Shown: positions 7,669-16,637 of the stretch, piece after piece
How positions within the stretch are numbered: the first letter of the stretch is position 1
Layout: each line of letters opens with the position of its first letter
NCBI GenBank assembly: GCA_964566175.1
Contig: CAZMHU010000014.1
Location: 1-44,731 of the forward strand
Reading direction: 5' to 3'
Origin: SIG589 sp964566175
GTDB lineage: Bacteria > Bacillota > Clostridia > Oscillospirales > Acutalibacteraceae
DNA: 44,731 bases
Position numbers and translations under genes: made by a program
Notes under the pieces: generated by a model
Told to the model about the DNA's origin: nothing
Database searches by the model: none
The model's input: the letters and a program-made list of their open reading frames with translations, nothing else

Positions 7669-7671
7669 AGA

Positions 7672-8241
7672 ATGATATATTTGTTTTTAGCCAACGGGTT
7701 TGAAGAAACCGAGGCACTTGTCACGGTTGATGTTCTTCGCCGTGCCGAATACAGCGTTACGACGGTCGGCGTCGGCGGTGAATATATAACCGGCGCACAC
7801 GGTATAACCGTTAAAAGTGATGTGACTGTCGATAATGTTTCTTTTGAAGAAGTTGAGGCTGTTATTCTTCCGGGAGGAATGCCCGGAACGCTCAATCTTG
7901 AAAAAAACGAAAAAGTTATATCAGCGGTCGAGTCTGCCGCAAAGAGCAGTGCCGTTGTGGGAGCGATTTGCGCCGCTCCGTCAATTCTCGGCAAAATGGG
8001 ACTGCTTAAAGGCAGAAACGCAACCTGCTATCCGGGATTTGAAGAATATCTTCTCGGTGCAGAGGTGACACATGACTCGGTCTGTATAAGCGATAATTTT
8101 GTTACGGCAAACGGCGCCGGCTCTGTTTTTGATTTTGCGTTTGCCTTGGCGGATATGGTTGCGTGGTATAGCGGCAAAAAACCGTACGGAGATTTTTCGG
8201 TTTCCGACCTAATCGGGGAGTCAATGCAATGCGGCCGGTAG
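7672..8241 (+). CDS. DJ-1/PfpI superfamily protein
   Basis: This 189-residue protein has the DJ-1/ThiJ/YajL fold. The nucleophile-elbow cysteine is C100 in VGAICAAPSILG, and the conserved acidic residue is in GFEETEAL near residue 14. The LPGGMPG loop (about 66-72) is typical. Members act as glyoxalase/deglycase-like or chaperone-like proteins against carbonyl stress; the exact reaction here cannot be read from the sequence. AAGGAG precedes the ATG, and its end overlaps the next gene by 13 bases, so it is a true operon member. Confidence 0.9.
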   Translation: MIYLFLANGFEETEALVTVDVLRRAEYSVTTVGVGGEYITGAHGITVKSDVTVDNVSFEEVEAVILPGGMPGTLNLEKNEKVISAVESAAKSSAVVGAICAAPSILGKMGLLKGRNATCYPGFEEYLLGAEVTHDSVCISDNFVTANGAGSVFDFAFALADMVAWYSGKKPYGDFSVSDLIGESMQCGR

Positions 8242-8831
8242 ATATACGCAAGTATAAGCAGGACATTCGCGAGGATAGCCGAAAAAAGCGAGCGTCCCTG
8301 CCGAGCGAACAGAAACAAAAGCACGATGCCTGTATAGCGGAGAACGTAAAACGTCTGCACCAGTATGCACCGTCCCGCACACTTTTGATTTATGTTTCCA
8401 CACCGATAGAGGTTGATACAAGGGAAATTATAAAGGCAGCTTGGGCGGACGGCAAACGCGTTGCGGTACCTCGCTGTATTCCCGAAACACGGCTTATGGA
8501 GTTTCATTATATAACCTCGTTTGACGATTTGGAATCCGGTATGTTCGGCGTTCTTGAACCCTCTGCCGAACTTGAAAAGGTTGATAATTTCGACGGCTGT
8601 CTTATGATAGTTCCGGCAATGCAGTTTGATATTGACGGTTACCGTCTCGGATACGGCAAGGGATATTACGACAGATATATGTCGCGTTTTACGGGCGTTT
8701 CGGCGGGTCTTTGCTATTCGTGGGAACTTCGCCGTCATATGTATCACGGCAGATATGATAAGCCTGTTGATATTATCGTTACGGACAAATTTATCCGCAC
8801 TTGCAAAAAGCAGACGCGTTCTGGGCGTTAG
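8229..8831 (+). CDS. fau: 5-formyltetrahydrofolate cyclo-ligase
   Basis: This 200-residue enzyme turns 5-formyl-THF into 5,10-methenyl-THF with ATP, recovering a folate form that otherwise inhibits one-carbon enzymes. The signature GYRLGYGKGYYDRY is at about residues 137-150, and the basic N-terminal KRAS segment is the usual ATP-binding region. The length is typical (180-200). It overlaps the preceding gene by 13 bases, with GGGGAG as ribosome-binding site. Its presence with thyX and tmk makes a small folate/thymidylate group. Confidence 0.92.
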   Translation: MRPVDIRKYKQDIREDSRKKRASLPSEQKQKHDACIAENVKRLHQYAPSRTLLIYVSTPIEVDTREIIKAAWADGKRVAVPRCIPETRLMEFHYITSFDDLESGMFGVLEPSAELEKVDNFDGCLMIVPAMQFDIDGYRLGYGKGYYDRYMSRFTGVSAGLCYSWELRRHMYHGRYDKPVDIIVTDKFIRTCKKQTRSGR

Positions 8832-8843
8832 GAGGAATAAAAA

Positions 8844-10037
8844 ATGGATGACAACAATATTAAAAACGGCGTACCTATACCGCCTTCCGCAGATGATTTT
8901 GTAATAGGCGAAGGTTTTACGGTCGATGAGTCCGCCGATACTGTCATATCGGATACTGTCGGTTCACTGCCGCCGAAAAAGAAAAAGAGAAAAAAGAGCG
9001 GTGTGGGTTCTGCCCTTGCGAGAATTTTTTTGATAATTGCCGTTTCGCTTTTGCTGGCATTTATCATAATTCTCTTTTTGGCTGAATATTTGGGAATAGG
9101 CGTAAACCGCGGAAATGAGGTTGTGCTTGAGATTAAAAAAGGCGCCTCAACTTCGGCAATAGCCGAGGAACTCAAAGAGGTCAACGCCATTAACAGTCCG
9201 CTTATGTTTAGAGTTTATTCAAAACTGAAAGGTTATGACGGACAGTATCAGTACGGTGTTTACACCTTTAAAAACGAACTCGGTTATGATGAAATAACCA
9301 AAATGCTCCGCACCGAGGGTGCGACTGCGGAAACCGTTACGGTTACTATACCCGAACGTGCTTCGGTTGACGATATTATAGCATTGCTTGAAGAATACGG
9401 TGTTTGCAAGCGTTCGGATTTTATAACGGCGATGAACAGCGACCGTTATAATTATTCTTTTGTCGACGAACTGCCGAGCGAGCAGGTCTATTATCGTTTT
9501 GAAGGTTATCTTTTCCCCGATACATACGATTTTTACTGTTATGACGATTCGGCTGAATGTGCTTTTTTGGCTATTGATAAAATGCTTGCCAAGATGGATA
9601 GCGTGTTGACCGACAGTATGTATAAACGTGCAAAAGAAATGGGTTATTCGCTCCACGAGGTGCTGACGATGGCATCGATTGTCGAATTAGAGGCAAGCGG
9701 TCAGCCTGCGGAAATGAAGAATGTCGCACAGGTGTTTTACAACCGCCTGACCGAATGGGAAAACCCGCTCCTCGGTTCTTCTCCCACCGCAAAGTATAAA
9801 TACGGCAAGGGAAGATACAACACCAATACCGCTCCGGGAATACCACCGGGACCTTATTGTTCACCGAGTGCAAAGGCTATTGAGGCGGCGTTTTATCCGA
9901 ATGCGGAGTGCAAGGCAACATATTTTGTTACCGATGCTTCGATGAATTTTTATTATACCTATTCGCTTCAAGAGCATAATCAGATTATCAAAAAATTAAA
10001 GGCAGAGAAAAACTGGATTTATGAATACTACGATTAA
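8844..10037 (+). CDS. mltG: Endolytic murein transglycosylase MltG
   Basis: This 397-residue membrane protein cuts nascent peptidoglycan glycan strands and is thought to set strand length. It has a cytoplasmic tail of about 55 residues ending in a basic cluster (KKKKRKK), one membrane segment (about 58-80), a LysM-like region and the YceG catalytic domain. The catalytic glutamate is E281 in MASIVELEA, matching E218 of E. coli MltG. The motifs YNTNTAPGIPPGP and the C-terminal YFVTDASMNFYYT block are family hallmarks. AGGAGG supports the start. Its end overlaps the next gene by 17 bases. MltG next to U32 genes is a common Firmicute arrangement. Confidence 0.94.
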   Translation: MDDNNIKNGVPIPPSADDFVIGEGFTVDESADTVISDTVGSLPPKKKKRKKSGVGSALARIFLIIAVSLLLAFIIILFLAEYLGIGVNRGNEVVLEIKKGASTSAIAEELKEVNAINSPLMFRVYSKLKGYDGQYQYGVYTFKNELGYDEITKMLRTEGATAETVTVTIPERASVDDIIALLEEYGVCKRSDFITAMNSDRYNYSFVDELPSEQVYYRFEGYLFPDTYDFYCYDDSAECAFLAIDKMLAKMDSVLTDSMYKRAKEMGYSLHEVLTMASIVELEASGQPAEMKNVAQVFYNRLTEWENPLLGSSPTAKYKYGKGRYNTNTAPGIPPGPYCSPSAKAIEAAFYPNAECKATYFVTDASMNFYYTYSLQEHNQIIKKLKAEKNWIYEYYD

Positions 10038-11244
10038 ACTGCCGGAACTTTTGTGTCCGGCGGGGGATTTGTCCCGACTTAAAGCCGCTGTTGATTTCGG
10101 CGCGGATGCGGTATACCTTGCCGGTGAAGAATTCGGAATGCGTACCGCGGCAAAAAATTTTGATGAGGAAACACTGCGAAAGGGCGTCGAATATGCCCAT
10201 TCGCACGGCGTTGCCGTTCACGTTACCTGCAATACAATACCGCATAACGATGAAATAGCGCGTCTTCCGCAACATTTGGAAATGCTTGCCGATGTCGGGG
10301 TTGATGCCATTATCGCATCGGATATCGGCACTATGGGTCTTGTGAAAAAATATGCCTCAAAGCAACAACTTCACGTATCGGTTCAGTCGGGTACGTGCAA
10401 CTATGAAACGGCACGTGCATTTTATAATATGGGTGCTGACCGTGTTGTTGTGGCGAGGGAACTTTCGCTTGACGAAATTGCAGAAATACGTGCCAAGACT
10501 CCGAAGGAACTCGAACTAGAGGCTTTTGTCCACGGTGCTATGTGCGTTTCGTTTTCGGCAAGGTGTCTGCTTTCGAGTTATATGACGGGCAGAGATGCCA
10601 ACCGCGGCGACTGTGCACAGCCTTGCCGTTGGAGTTATGCTCTTATGGAAGAAAAGCGTCCGGGGCAGTATTTTGATATTACCGAAACCGAAAAGGGAAC
10701 ATATATACTAAATTCCAACGATTTGTGTATGGCAGAGCACCTTGATAAAATGGTTGCTGCCGGTATCAGCAGTTTGAAGATTGAGGGTAGGGCAAAATCG
10801 CATTACTATGTTGCCGTTACGGCAAACGCATACAGAGGTGCGGTCGACAGTCTTGCGTGTGACGGCGAGTGGCAACTTCCGAAATGGGTCGAAGAAGAAC
10901 TCGGAAAAATCAGCCACCGTACATATTCAACGGGATTTTATTTCGGCAGACCGGAAAACTCCCAAACCTACGGCTCGGCGGGATATATAAGGGATTATAC
11001 CGTTGCGGGCGTTGTTGACGGTTGGAAGGACGGAATGCTTTTTGTAACACTGAAAAACAAGTTTTTGCGCGGACAGACCTTTGATTGCCTGTCTCCGAAG
11101 AAAAAACCGTTTTTGCTGACGGCAAACGAAATGTTCGATGCCGACGGTGTGCCTATCGATTCCGCACCGCATCCGATGATGACGGTGAAAATTCCCTGCG
11201 AACACCCGATTGAAAAGGGCACGCTGCTCCGAATGGAAGGATAG
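10021..11244 (+). CDS. U32 peptidase-family protein (TrhP/YegQ-like)
   Basis: This 407-residue protein opens with the U32 hallmark PELLCPAGDLSRLKAAVDFGADAVY in a TIM-barrel-like domain. The cysteine-rich signature runs from EAFVHGAMC through the ARC of the next segment to NRGDCAQPC, consistent with an Fe-S cluster. The family name says peptidase, but characterised relatives hydroxylate RNA: TrhP (5-hydroxyuridine at tRNA position 34) and RlhA (23S rRNA). The tRNA-modifying role is my preferred guess. It overlaps mltG by 17 bases and is the last gene before a terminator. Confidence 0.88.
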   Translation: MNTTIKLPELLCPAGDLSRLKAAVDFGADAVYLAGEEFGMRTAAKNFDEETLRKGVEYAHSHGVAVHVTCNTIPHNDEIARLPQHLEMLADVGVDAIIASDIGTMGLVKKYASKQQLHVSVQSGTCNYETARAFYNMGADRVVVARELSLDEIAEIRAKTPKELELEAFVHGAMCVSFSARCLLSSYMTGRDANRGDCAQPCRWSYALMEEKRPGQYFDITETEKGTYILNSNDLCMAEHLDKMVAAGISSLKIEGRAKSHYYVAVTANAYRGAVDSLACDGEWQLPKWVEEELGKISHRTYSTGFYFGRPENSQTYGSAGYIRDYTVAGVVDGWKDGMLFVTLKNKFLRGQTFDCLSPKKKPFLLTANEMFDADGVPIDSAPHPMMTVKIPCEHPIEKGTLLRMEG

Positions 11245-11259
11245 ATTTTTATATTGCTT

Positions 11260-11300
11260 TGCGACATCTCATCATAAGGGGTGTCGCATTTGTTTTATCT
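11260..11300 (+). terminator. Terminator of the thyX operon
   Basis: TGCGACATCTC (11260-11270) pairs with GGGGTGTCGCA (11278-11288) using some G-U pairs, followed by a T-rich stretch. It closes the operon 16 bases after the stop codon. Confidence 0.75.
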
Positions 11301-11363
11301 TAAAGTCAAATTTTATTTCGCATTTTACAGAGAATGTTTGTCAATAATATCAGCGGTGATTTT

Positions 11364-12974
11364 ATGAAAAGAATTACGCTTATCGAAAAACGCAGTGCCG
11401 CTTGTATGTTTTTGATGTTTTTGCTTTTTACTGTCAGCGTTATAAGAATAATGTTGCTTTGCGAAAAGGAAGATTATAAAAGTGTTGCGGAGAGACAGTC
11501 GTCATATAAACTCACGGTTTCAAGTCAAAGAGGAACGATTTTCGATACAAATATGCGTGCGCTGACAAATTCAGAGAAGAAAACCGTAACGGCGGTTATG
11601 CCGAACGATGACGGTAAAAACACGGCAAGTCGATATTTGGATATTGAAGAAATGAGAGAACTCTCGGCAAAACTGTCCGCCGGCAAACCTGTGTTGGTAG
11701 AAACCGAGCGCGAAATCGAAGGTGAGGGCGTTAAAAGTATTACCTATTCGGTTTGTGAAACAAAAGACACTCTCGCTCCTCACCTGATAGGGTATCTTGA
11801 CGGCTCGGGACACGGCGTTTGCGGACTGCAAAAGGCTTTTGACCCTTTGCTTTACAGCGACAGCACGGTTGCTTTTCGCTACGTAAGCGATGGCAAAGGC
11901 GATATTCTTTTCGATTTTGAATGTGATGTTTCGGGCGATGAATCGGTAGAGGCAAGCGGTGTAAAAATAACGATAGACGCGGATATACAGACGGTTGTCG
12001 AAGAGATATCGTTGCCGCTCAAATCGGGGGCTGTGGTGATAAGCGAGGTCGGAACCGGCAAGATTCGCGCCCTTGTCAGCCGGCCGGCTTTCGACCCGAG
12101 CGACGTCGCGAAATATCTGGGCGATGAAACATCGCCTCTTTTAAACCGTGCTTTCTGTGCTTATAATGTCGGTTCTGTGTTTAAACCTTGCGTTGCCGCC
12201 GCGGCGCTTGAACAAGGAATATACGGCGCGATGATTTATGAGTGTGTCGGCGGAAAACAGATAGGCGATAAATATTTTGCCTGCCATAGGTCAGTGGGGC
12301 ACGGACTAATAGACTTAAAACAGGCACTTGCCTTTTCCTGTAATACGTATTTTTATACACTTGCCGCAAAAACGGGCGCGGAAGCAATATATTCGACAGC
12401 GTCATCGCTCGGGTTTGGTCAGCGTTATGAATTTTGCGACGGTCTTGCCACCGAAAAGGGAAATATGCCCACCGTCGATAATTTCGGTACTACCGAACAG
12501 GGCATCGCCAATGTTGCGATAGGGCAGGGTTCGCTTATGCTGACGCCTATATCTCTCTTAACCCTTTACGACGCTATTGCGGGCGGCGGATATTATCGCA
12601 GGCCTACGCTCATCGAGGGAATTGTAAAAAACGGTGTTGTTACAAAAAGCGAGGATAACCCGCCTACCGAAGTTATGTCGGCTGAGAGTGCCGAATATCT
12701 GCGAGAGGCGCTTTGCGATGTTATAAAAAGCGGAACGGGAAAGAGTGCGAAAACGAGTCTTTGTACCGCTGCGGGAAAGACCGCCACGGCGCAAACAGGC
12801 TGGAAACGCGATGGCAGGGCGGTTGACCATTCGTGGTTATGCGGATTTTTCCCTGCAGAAGAGCCGAAATATGTTGCGGTTATAATAAGCGAGGATACGA
12901 GCGGCGACGGAACGCCCTGTGCACCGCTGTTTGCACAACTCGCCGATGCGATTTATTCCTTGAAATTGAGTTGA
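11364..12974 (+). CDS. Class B penicillin-binding protein (PBP2/FtsI-like transpeptidase) with KTA motif
   Basis: This 536-residue D,D-transpeptidase cross-links peptidoglycan. It has a short cytoplasmic N-terminus, one membrane anchor (about residues 12-32), the RGTIFDTN dimerisation block and a transpeptidase domain. The catalytic serine is S271 in S-V-F-K, and the second motif is S325-C-N. The third motif is K472-T-A rather than K-T-G, followed by TAQTGW. ATG 11364 was chosen over 11334 because GGTGAT lies 3-9 bases upstream and it directly precedes the basic, then hydrophobic, anchor. It stands between the thyX-operon terminator and the alaS promoter. A role in division or sporulation (SpoVD-like) is possible, but there is no PASTA domain. 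Confidence 0.88.
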   Translation: MKRITLIEKRSAACMFLMFLLFTVSVIRIMLLCEKEDYKSVAERQSSYKLTVSSQRGTIFDTNMRALTNSEKKTVTAVMPNDDGKNTASRYLDIEEMRELSAKLSAGKPVLVETEREIEGEGVKSITYSVCETKDTLAPHLIGYLDGSGHGVCGLQKAFDPLLYSDSTVAFRYVSDGKGDILFDFECDVSGDESVEASGVKITIDADIQTVVEEISLPLKSGAVVISEVGTGKIRALVSRPAFDPSDVAKYLGDETSPLLNRAFCAYNVGSVFKPCVAAAALEQGIYGAMIYECVGGKQIGDKYFACHRSVGHGLIDLKQALAFSCNTYFYTLAAKTGAEAIYSTASSLGFGQRYEFCDGLATEKGNMPTVDNFGTTEQGIANVAIGQGSLMLTPISLLTLYDAIAGGGYYRRPTLIEGIVKNGVVTKSEDNPPTEVMSAESAEYLREALCDVIKSGTGKSAKTSLCTAAGKTATAQTGWKRDGRAVDHSWLCGFFPAEEPKYVAVIISEDTSGDGTPCAPLFAQLADAIYSLKLS

Positions 12975-12999
12975 CAAAGCGGCTTTAGAGTTATATACT
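12971..12999 (+). promoter_or_regulatory. Sigma-A promoter of alaS
   Basis: A perfect TTGACA (12971-12976), a 17-base spacer and TATACT (12994-12999). The -35 overlaps the stop codon of the upstream gene. The predicted start near 13006 leaves a leader of only about 42 bases. Confidence 0.85.
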
Positions 13000-13047
13000 A
13001 TAATAGATTAAAAATGCTTTGTAATATCAAAGAAAGAGGAATTGAAA

Positions 13048-15672
13048 ATGGAATGGACATCACTTAACGATTTAAGAGAGAAATATTTATCGTTCTTTGA
13101 ATCAAAGGGTCATCTGCGTTTGAAAAGTTTTTCGCTCGTACCCAACAACGATAAATCGCTTTTGCTTATAAATTCGGGTATGGCGCCCCTTAAAAAGTAT
13201 TTCACAGGTGAGGTAACTCCCCCGAGAAACCGCGTTACAACCTGTCAAAAGTGTATCAGAACGCCCGACCTTGAGCGTGTCGGAAAGACTGCACGTCACG
13301 GCACATATTTTGAAATGCTCGGAAACTTCTCCTTTGGAGATTATTTTAAAGAAGAGGCTATTCCGTGGGCTTGGGAATTTTTGACCGTTACTCTCGGTAT
13401 ACCGGAAGAACTTTTATGGCCGTCGGTTTATGAAAGTGATGACGAGGCATACAATATTTGGCGCAACGTTATAGGCGTTCCGGCAGAGCGAATAGTACGT
13501 CTCGGCAAGGCGGACAACTTCTGGGAGCACGGCACAGGTCCTTGCGGTCCTTGCTCCGAGATATATTTTGACCGCGGTGAGAAATACGGTTGCGGCTCTC
13601 CCGATTGCAAACCCGGATGTGACTGCGACCGATATATGGAAATTTGGAACAACGTTTTCTCCCAGTTTAACAATATGGGCGACGGCACATATACTGAACT
13701 TGAGCATAAGAATATCGATACTGGAATGGGTCTTGAGCGTCTTGCCTGTGTTATGCAGGGCGTTGACAATATGTTTGAGGTTGACTCTGTTCGCAACATT
13801 CTCGACCACGTTTGCCGTATTGCCGGATGCGATTACGGTCACGGCGGCGAAACGGACGTTTCTGTTCGTGCCGTAACCGATCATATTCGTGCTTCGACAT
13901 TTATGATTTGTGACGGTATTATACCGTCTAATGAGGGCAGAGGTTATGTTTTGCGCAGAATACTGCGCCGCGCCGCACGCCACGGAAAACTTCTCGGTAT
14001 CAAGCATGCATTCTTATGCGAACTTTGCGATACCGTTATCGCCGAAAACAAAACGGCATATCCCGAACTTGTCGAAAAAAGCGACCTTATAAAGAAGGTA
14101 ATATCCTTTGAAGAAGAGGCTTTCGGAAAGACTATCGACCAAGGTCTTTCGCTCCTTTCAAATTTGACAAAGGACGGCGGAGTGCTTTCCGCAGAGGACG
14201 CTTTCCGTCTTTACGATACCTACGGTTTTCCGCTTGATTTGACAAAGGATATTTTGAGTGAGCGCAATATGACGGTTGACGAAGAAGGCTTTGCAAAACT
14301 TATGGAAGAACAGCGCAACCGTTCGCGCAACGCAAGAAAGGCAAGCGATGGCGAATCGTGGAAGAGTGATGGCATAGCCTTTGATAATATTCCCGCAACG
14401 GAATTTTTGGGTTATAAAAACGACACGGCCGAGGCAACCGTTCTTGCTATTGTTGCCAACGGCGAGCCGAGTGAGATTATCGGCGAGGGTCAAAATGGTG
14501 TTTTGGTGCTTGATAAAACCGTATTTTACGGCGAAGGCGGCGGTCAGGTTGGCGATACCGGTGTTATCATTTCGGGTAATGCCGTGTTTACCGTTAAGAA
14601 TACCGAAAAGACCGGCGGCGGAATTTATACACATATCGGAACGGCATCGGGTGCTGTTGCGGTAGGTGATAAGGTTGAGGTAAAGATTGATACCGCGCGT
14701 CGTAATGCAATACGTCGCAACCACACGGCGGCTCACCTTTTACAGGCGGGACTTCGTGCCGTTCTCGGCAATCACGTTGAGCAGGCGGGTCAACTTGTAA
14801 ACGAACACGCGGTACGATTTGACTTTACACATTTCTCCGCTTTGACCGATGAGGAAAAAGCGGCTGTTGAAAAATATGTCAACGATGCGATACTTGACGG
14901 CATTGTGGTTGACAACCGTGAAATGCCTATTGACGAGGCAAAGCGTCTCGGCGCTATGGCGCTTTTCGGTGAGAAGTACGGCGATGTTGTTCGTGTCGTT
15001 GCTGCGGGGGACCGCTCGGTTGAACTTTGCGGCGGAACACACGTTGACAATACCGCAAAAATCGGACTCTTTAAGATTGTAAGTGAGAGTTCGGTTGCAT
15101 CGGGCGTTCGCAGAATAGAGGCATATACAGGTACTGCCGTTTTGGAATATATCGAGCGCTATGCGGCACTTGCCGAGCAAACTGCTGCGGCACTCAAATG
15201 TCAAAATCCGTTTGCCGTTGCCGAACGTGCGCAACAACTTGCAAACGAATTAAAGCAAAAGGAAAAGCATATTGAAAAACTCGAAGCACAACTTGCAGGA
15301 AGCAAGGTAAAGGACATAATCGGAAATGCCGTTGAGATTGGCTCGCTTAAACTCATAGCAGCTCTGCTCAAGGGTTCGTCTTCCGACGATGTCAAGAATA
15401 TGTGCGAACAGTTAAAGGCGGATATGCCCGACTCGGTAACACTTCTCGGTGCTGAGAACGGCGGAAAACTCACCTTCTGCGTTGCCTGCGGTAAAGATGC
15501 CGTAGGTGCGGGAGCGCACGCGGGAAATCTTGTTCGTGAGGTTGCAAAACTCACAGGAGGTAACGGCGGCGGCAGACCGGATTTCGCTATGGCAGGCGGT
15601 AAAGACGTCTCAAAGGCTGAGAGTGCTATAGCGGCGGCAAAAGAACTGCTCGCGGCACAGATTGGAGAATAA
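13048..15672 (+). CDS. alaS: Alanyl-tRNA synthetase
   Basis: This 874-residue enzyme charges tRNA-Ala and clears mischarged Ser/Gly-tRNA-Ala. The class II catalytic domain starts at once, with PPRNRVTTCQKCIRTPDL and GTYFEMLGNFSFGDYF. The editing domain shows the zinc-binding pair HTAAH and CGGTH, and the C-terminal C-Ala domain carries a coiled coil and the GGNGGGRPDFAMAGG glycine-rich end. ATG 13048 was chosen because AGAGGA is 7 bases upstream; a TTG two codons earlier is too close to that site. The leader is too short for a T-box, unlike many Firmicute alaS genes. The HIT gene starts one base after its stop. Confidence 0.97.
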   Translation: MEWTSLNDLREKYLSFFESKGHLRLKSFSLVPNNDKSLLLINSGMAPLKKYFTGEVTPPRNRVTTCQKCIRTPDLERVGKTARHGTYFEMLGNFSFGDYFKEEAIPWAWEFLTVTLGIPEELLWPSVYESDDEAYNIWRNVIGVPAERIVRLGKADNFWEHGTGPCGPCSEIYFDRGEKYGCGSPDCKPGCDCDRYMEIWNNVFSQFNNMGDGTYTELEHKNIDTGMGLERLACVMQGVDNMFEVDSVRNILDHVCRIAGCDYGHGGETDVSVRAVTDHIRASTFMICDGIIPSNEGRGYVLRRILRRAARHGKLLGIKHAFLCELCDTVIAENKTAYPELVEKSDLIKKVISFEEEAFGKTIDQGLSLLSNLTKDGGVLSAEDAFRLYDTYGFPLDLTKDILSERNMTVDEEGFAKLMEEQRNRSRNARKASDGESWKSDGIAFDNIPATEFLGYKNDTAEATVLAIVANGEPSEIIGEGQNGVLVLDKTVFYGEGGGQVGDTGVIISGNAVFTVKNTEKTGGGIYTHIGTASGAVAVGDKVEVKIDTARRNAIRRNHTAAHLLQAGLRAVLGNHVEQAGQLVNEHAVRFDFTHFSALTDEEKAAVEKYVNDAILDGIVVDNREMPIDEAKRLGAMALFGEKYGDVVRVVAAGDRSVELCGGTHVDNTAKIGLFKIVSESSVASGVRRIEAYTGTAVLEYIERYAALAEQTAAALKCQNPFAVAERAQQLANELKQKEKHIEKLEAQLAGSKVKDIIGNAVEIGSLKLIAALLKGSSSDDVKNMCEQLKADMPDSVTLLGAENGGKLTFCVACGKDAVGAGAHAGNLVREVAKLTGGNGGGRPDFAMAGGKDVSKAESAIAAAKELLAAQIGE

Positions 15673-15673
15673 T

Positions 15674-16012
15674 ATGGATTGTTTGTTTTGCAAAATAATT
15701 TCCGGCGAAGTCCCGAGTACGAAAATCTACGAGGACGACTTTGTTTACGCATTTGCGGATATTGCTCCGCAAGCGCCTTTTCACGCCGTTATTGTGCCTA
15801 AAACGCACATTAAAAGCGCGGATGAAATAACCGCCGACAACAGCGAAACGGTTGCAAAGGTTTTCGAAGCGGTTGCCAAAATCTCAAAACAGGAAAACCT
15901 ATGTGACGGCTACCGCGTTGTGAATAACTGCGGAGAGCAGGGCGGACAGACGGTAGGTCATTTGCATTTTCATTTGCTTGCGCGCAGAAATCTTGCGTGG
16001 CCTCCGGGTTAA
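15674..16012 (+). CDS. HIT family nucleotide-binding hydrolase (HinT-like)
   Basis: This 112-residue protein is a histidine-triad purine nucleoside phosphoramidase of the HINT branch. The triad reads GHLHFHLL near the C-terminus, followed by the expected basic stretch and the WPPG ending. CLFCKIISGEVPS at the start carries the CxxC that some bacterial HinT proteins use for zinc. GGAG 6 bases before ATG 15674 sets the start. It follows alaS by one base; HinT hydrolyses aminoacyl-adenylates in vitro, so pairing with a synthetase is suggestive but not proof of function. Confidence 0.92.
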   Translation: MDCLFCKIISGEVPSTKIYEDDFVYAFADIAPQAPFHAVIVPKTHIKSADEITADNSETVAKVFEAVAKISKQENLCDGYRVVNNCGEQGGQTVGHLHFHLLARRNLAWPPG

Positions 16013-16048
16013 GCGGTGTCTCGAATTTTGTTTTCAAAGGAAAGGAAA

Positions 16049-16594
16049 ATGATTATGGCAGATACATATAAGATAACGATTGCCGGTTGTGAACGTGTTT
16101 TAAACAAGTTCCCCGTCAGCGATACATTGGATATTGCCGCTTTTATAATTTTCGGTGATACCGAACTCACGGTAAAGGGCAGTGAAGCACTGCTTGCCAT
16201 GGTGCCGGATTTCGATGTCATACTCACACCCGAGGCTAAGAGCATACCGATAGCATACGAAATGTCACGTCAGTCGGGCAAACCGTATGTTGTTGCGCGC
16301 AAGGGTACAAAGGTATATATGCGTGACCCTGTTTCGGTCAGTGTGCGATCTATAACGACGGCACGTGAACAGAAACTTTATCTCGGTCAAGACGAGGTTG
16401 ATATTATAAAAGGCAAATGCGTTTTGATTGTTGATGACGTTATCAGCACCGGCGAATCGCTCAGTGCCGTGCGTGAACTTGTTTCTGCGGCAGGTGGAAT
16501 TGAGTCGGCGGCTTGTGCATTTTTGGCTGAGGGCGATGCCGCAGACCGAAAGGATATTGTTTTTCTTGAAAAATTGCCGCTGTTTTTTAAATAG
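16049..16594 (+). CDS. Phosphoribosyltransferase, adenine-PRT-like
   Basis: This 181-residue type I phosphoribosyltransferase shows the PRPP loop VLIVDDVISTGESL near residues 130-143 and the SIPIAYEMSRQSGKPYVVARK region typical of the adenine/xanthine group. It probably salvages a purine base with PRPP. The loop ISTGES differs from the classical APT ATGGT, so the base specificity is not certain. Two starts fit: ATG 16049 and ATG 16055, each preceded by an AAAGGA at suitable distance. It is the last gene before a strong terminator. Confidence 0.82.
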   Translation: MIMADTYKITIAGCERVLNKFPVSDTLDIAAFIIFGDTELTVKGSEALLAMVPDFDVILTPEAKSIPIAYEMSRQSGKPYVVARKGTKVYMRDPVSVSVRSITTAREQKLYLGQDEVDIIKGKCVLIVDDVISTGESLSAVRELVSAAGGIESAACAFLAEGDAADRKDIVFLEKLPLFFK

Positions 16595-16600
16595 TAATCA

Positions 16601-16628
16601 AAATCCCCGCCGCTGACGGGGATTTTTT
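16601..16628 (+). terminator. Intrinsic terminator directly before comEC
   Basis: AAATCCCCG (16601-16609) and CGGGGATTT (16617-16625) form a 9-bp stem with a 7-base loop, followed by six T. It ends 9 bases before the comEC start codon, leaving no room for a promoter in between. Confidence 0.9.
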
Positions 16629-16637
16629 GGAATTGAT

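Noticed and set aside
8028..8747. Minus-strand open frame opposite the DJ-1 and cyclo-ligase genes
   Set aside because: Antisense shadow without ribosome-binding site or homology that I can recognise.
12971..13047. T-box riboswitch before alaS
   Set aside because: The promoter-to-start leader is about 42 bases, far too short for a T-box, and no T-box core sequence is present.
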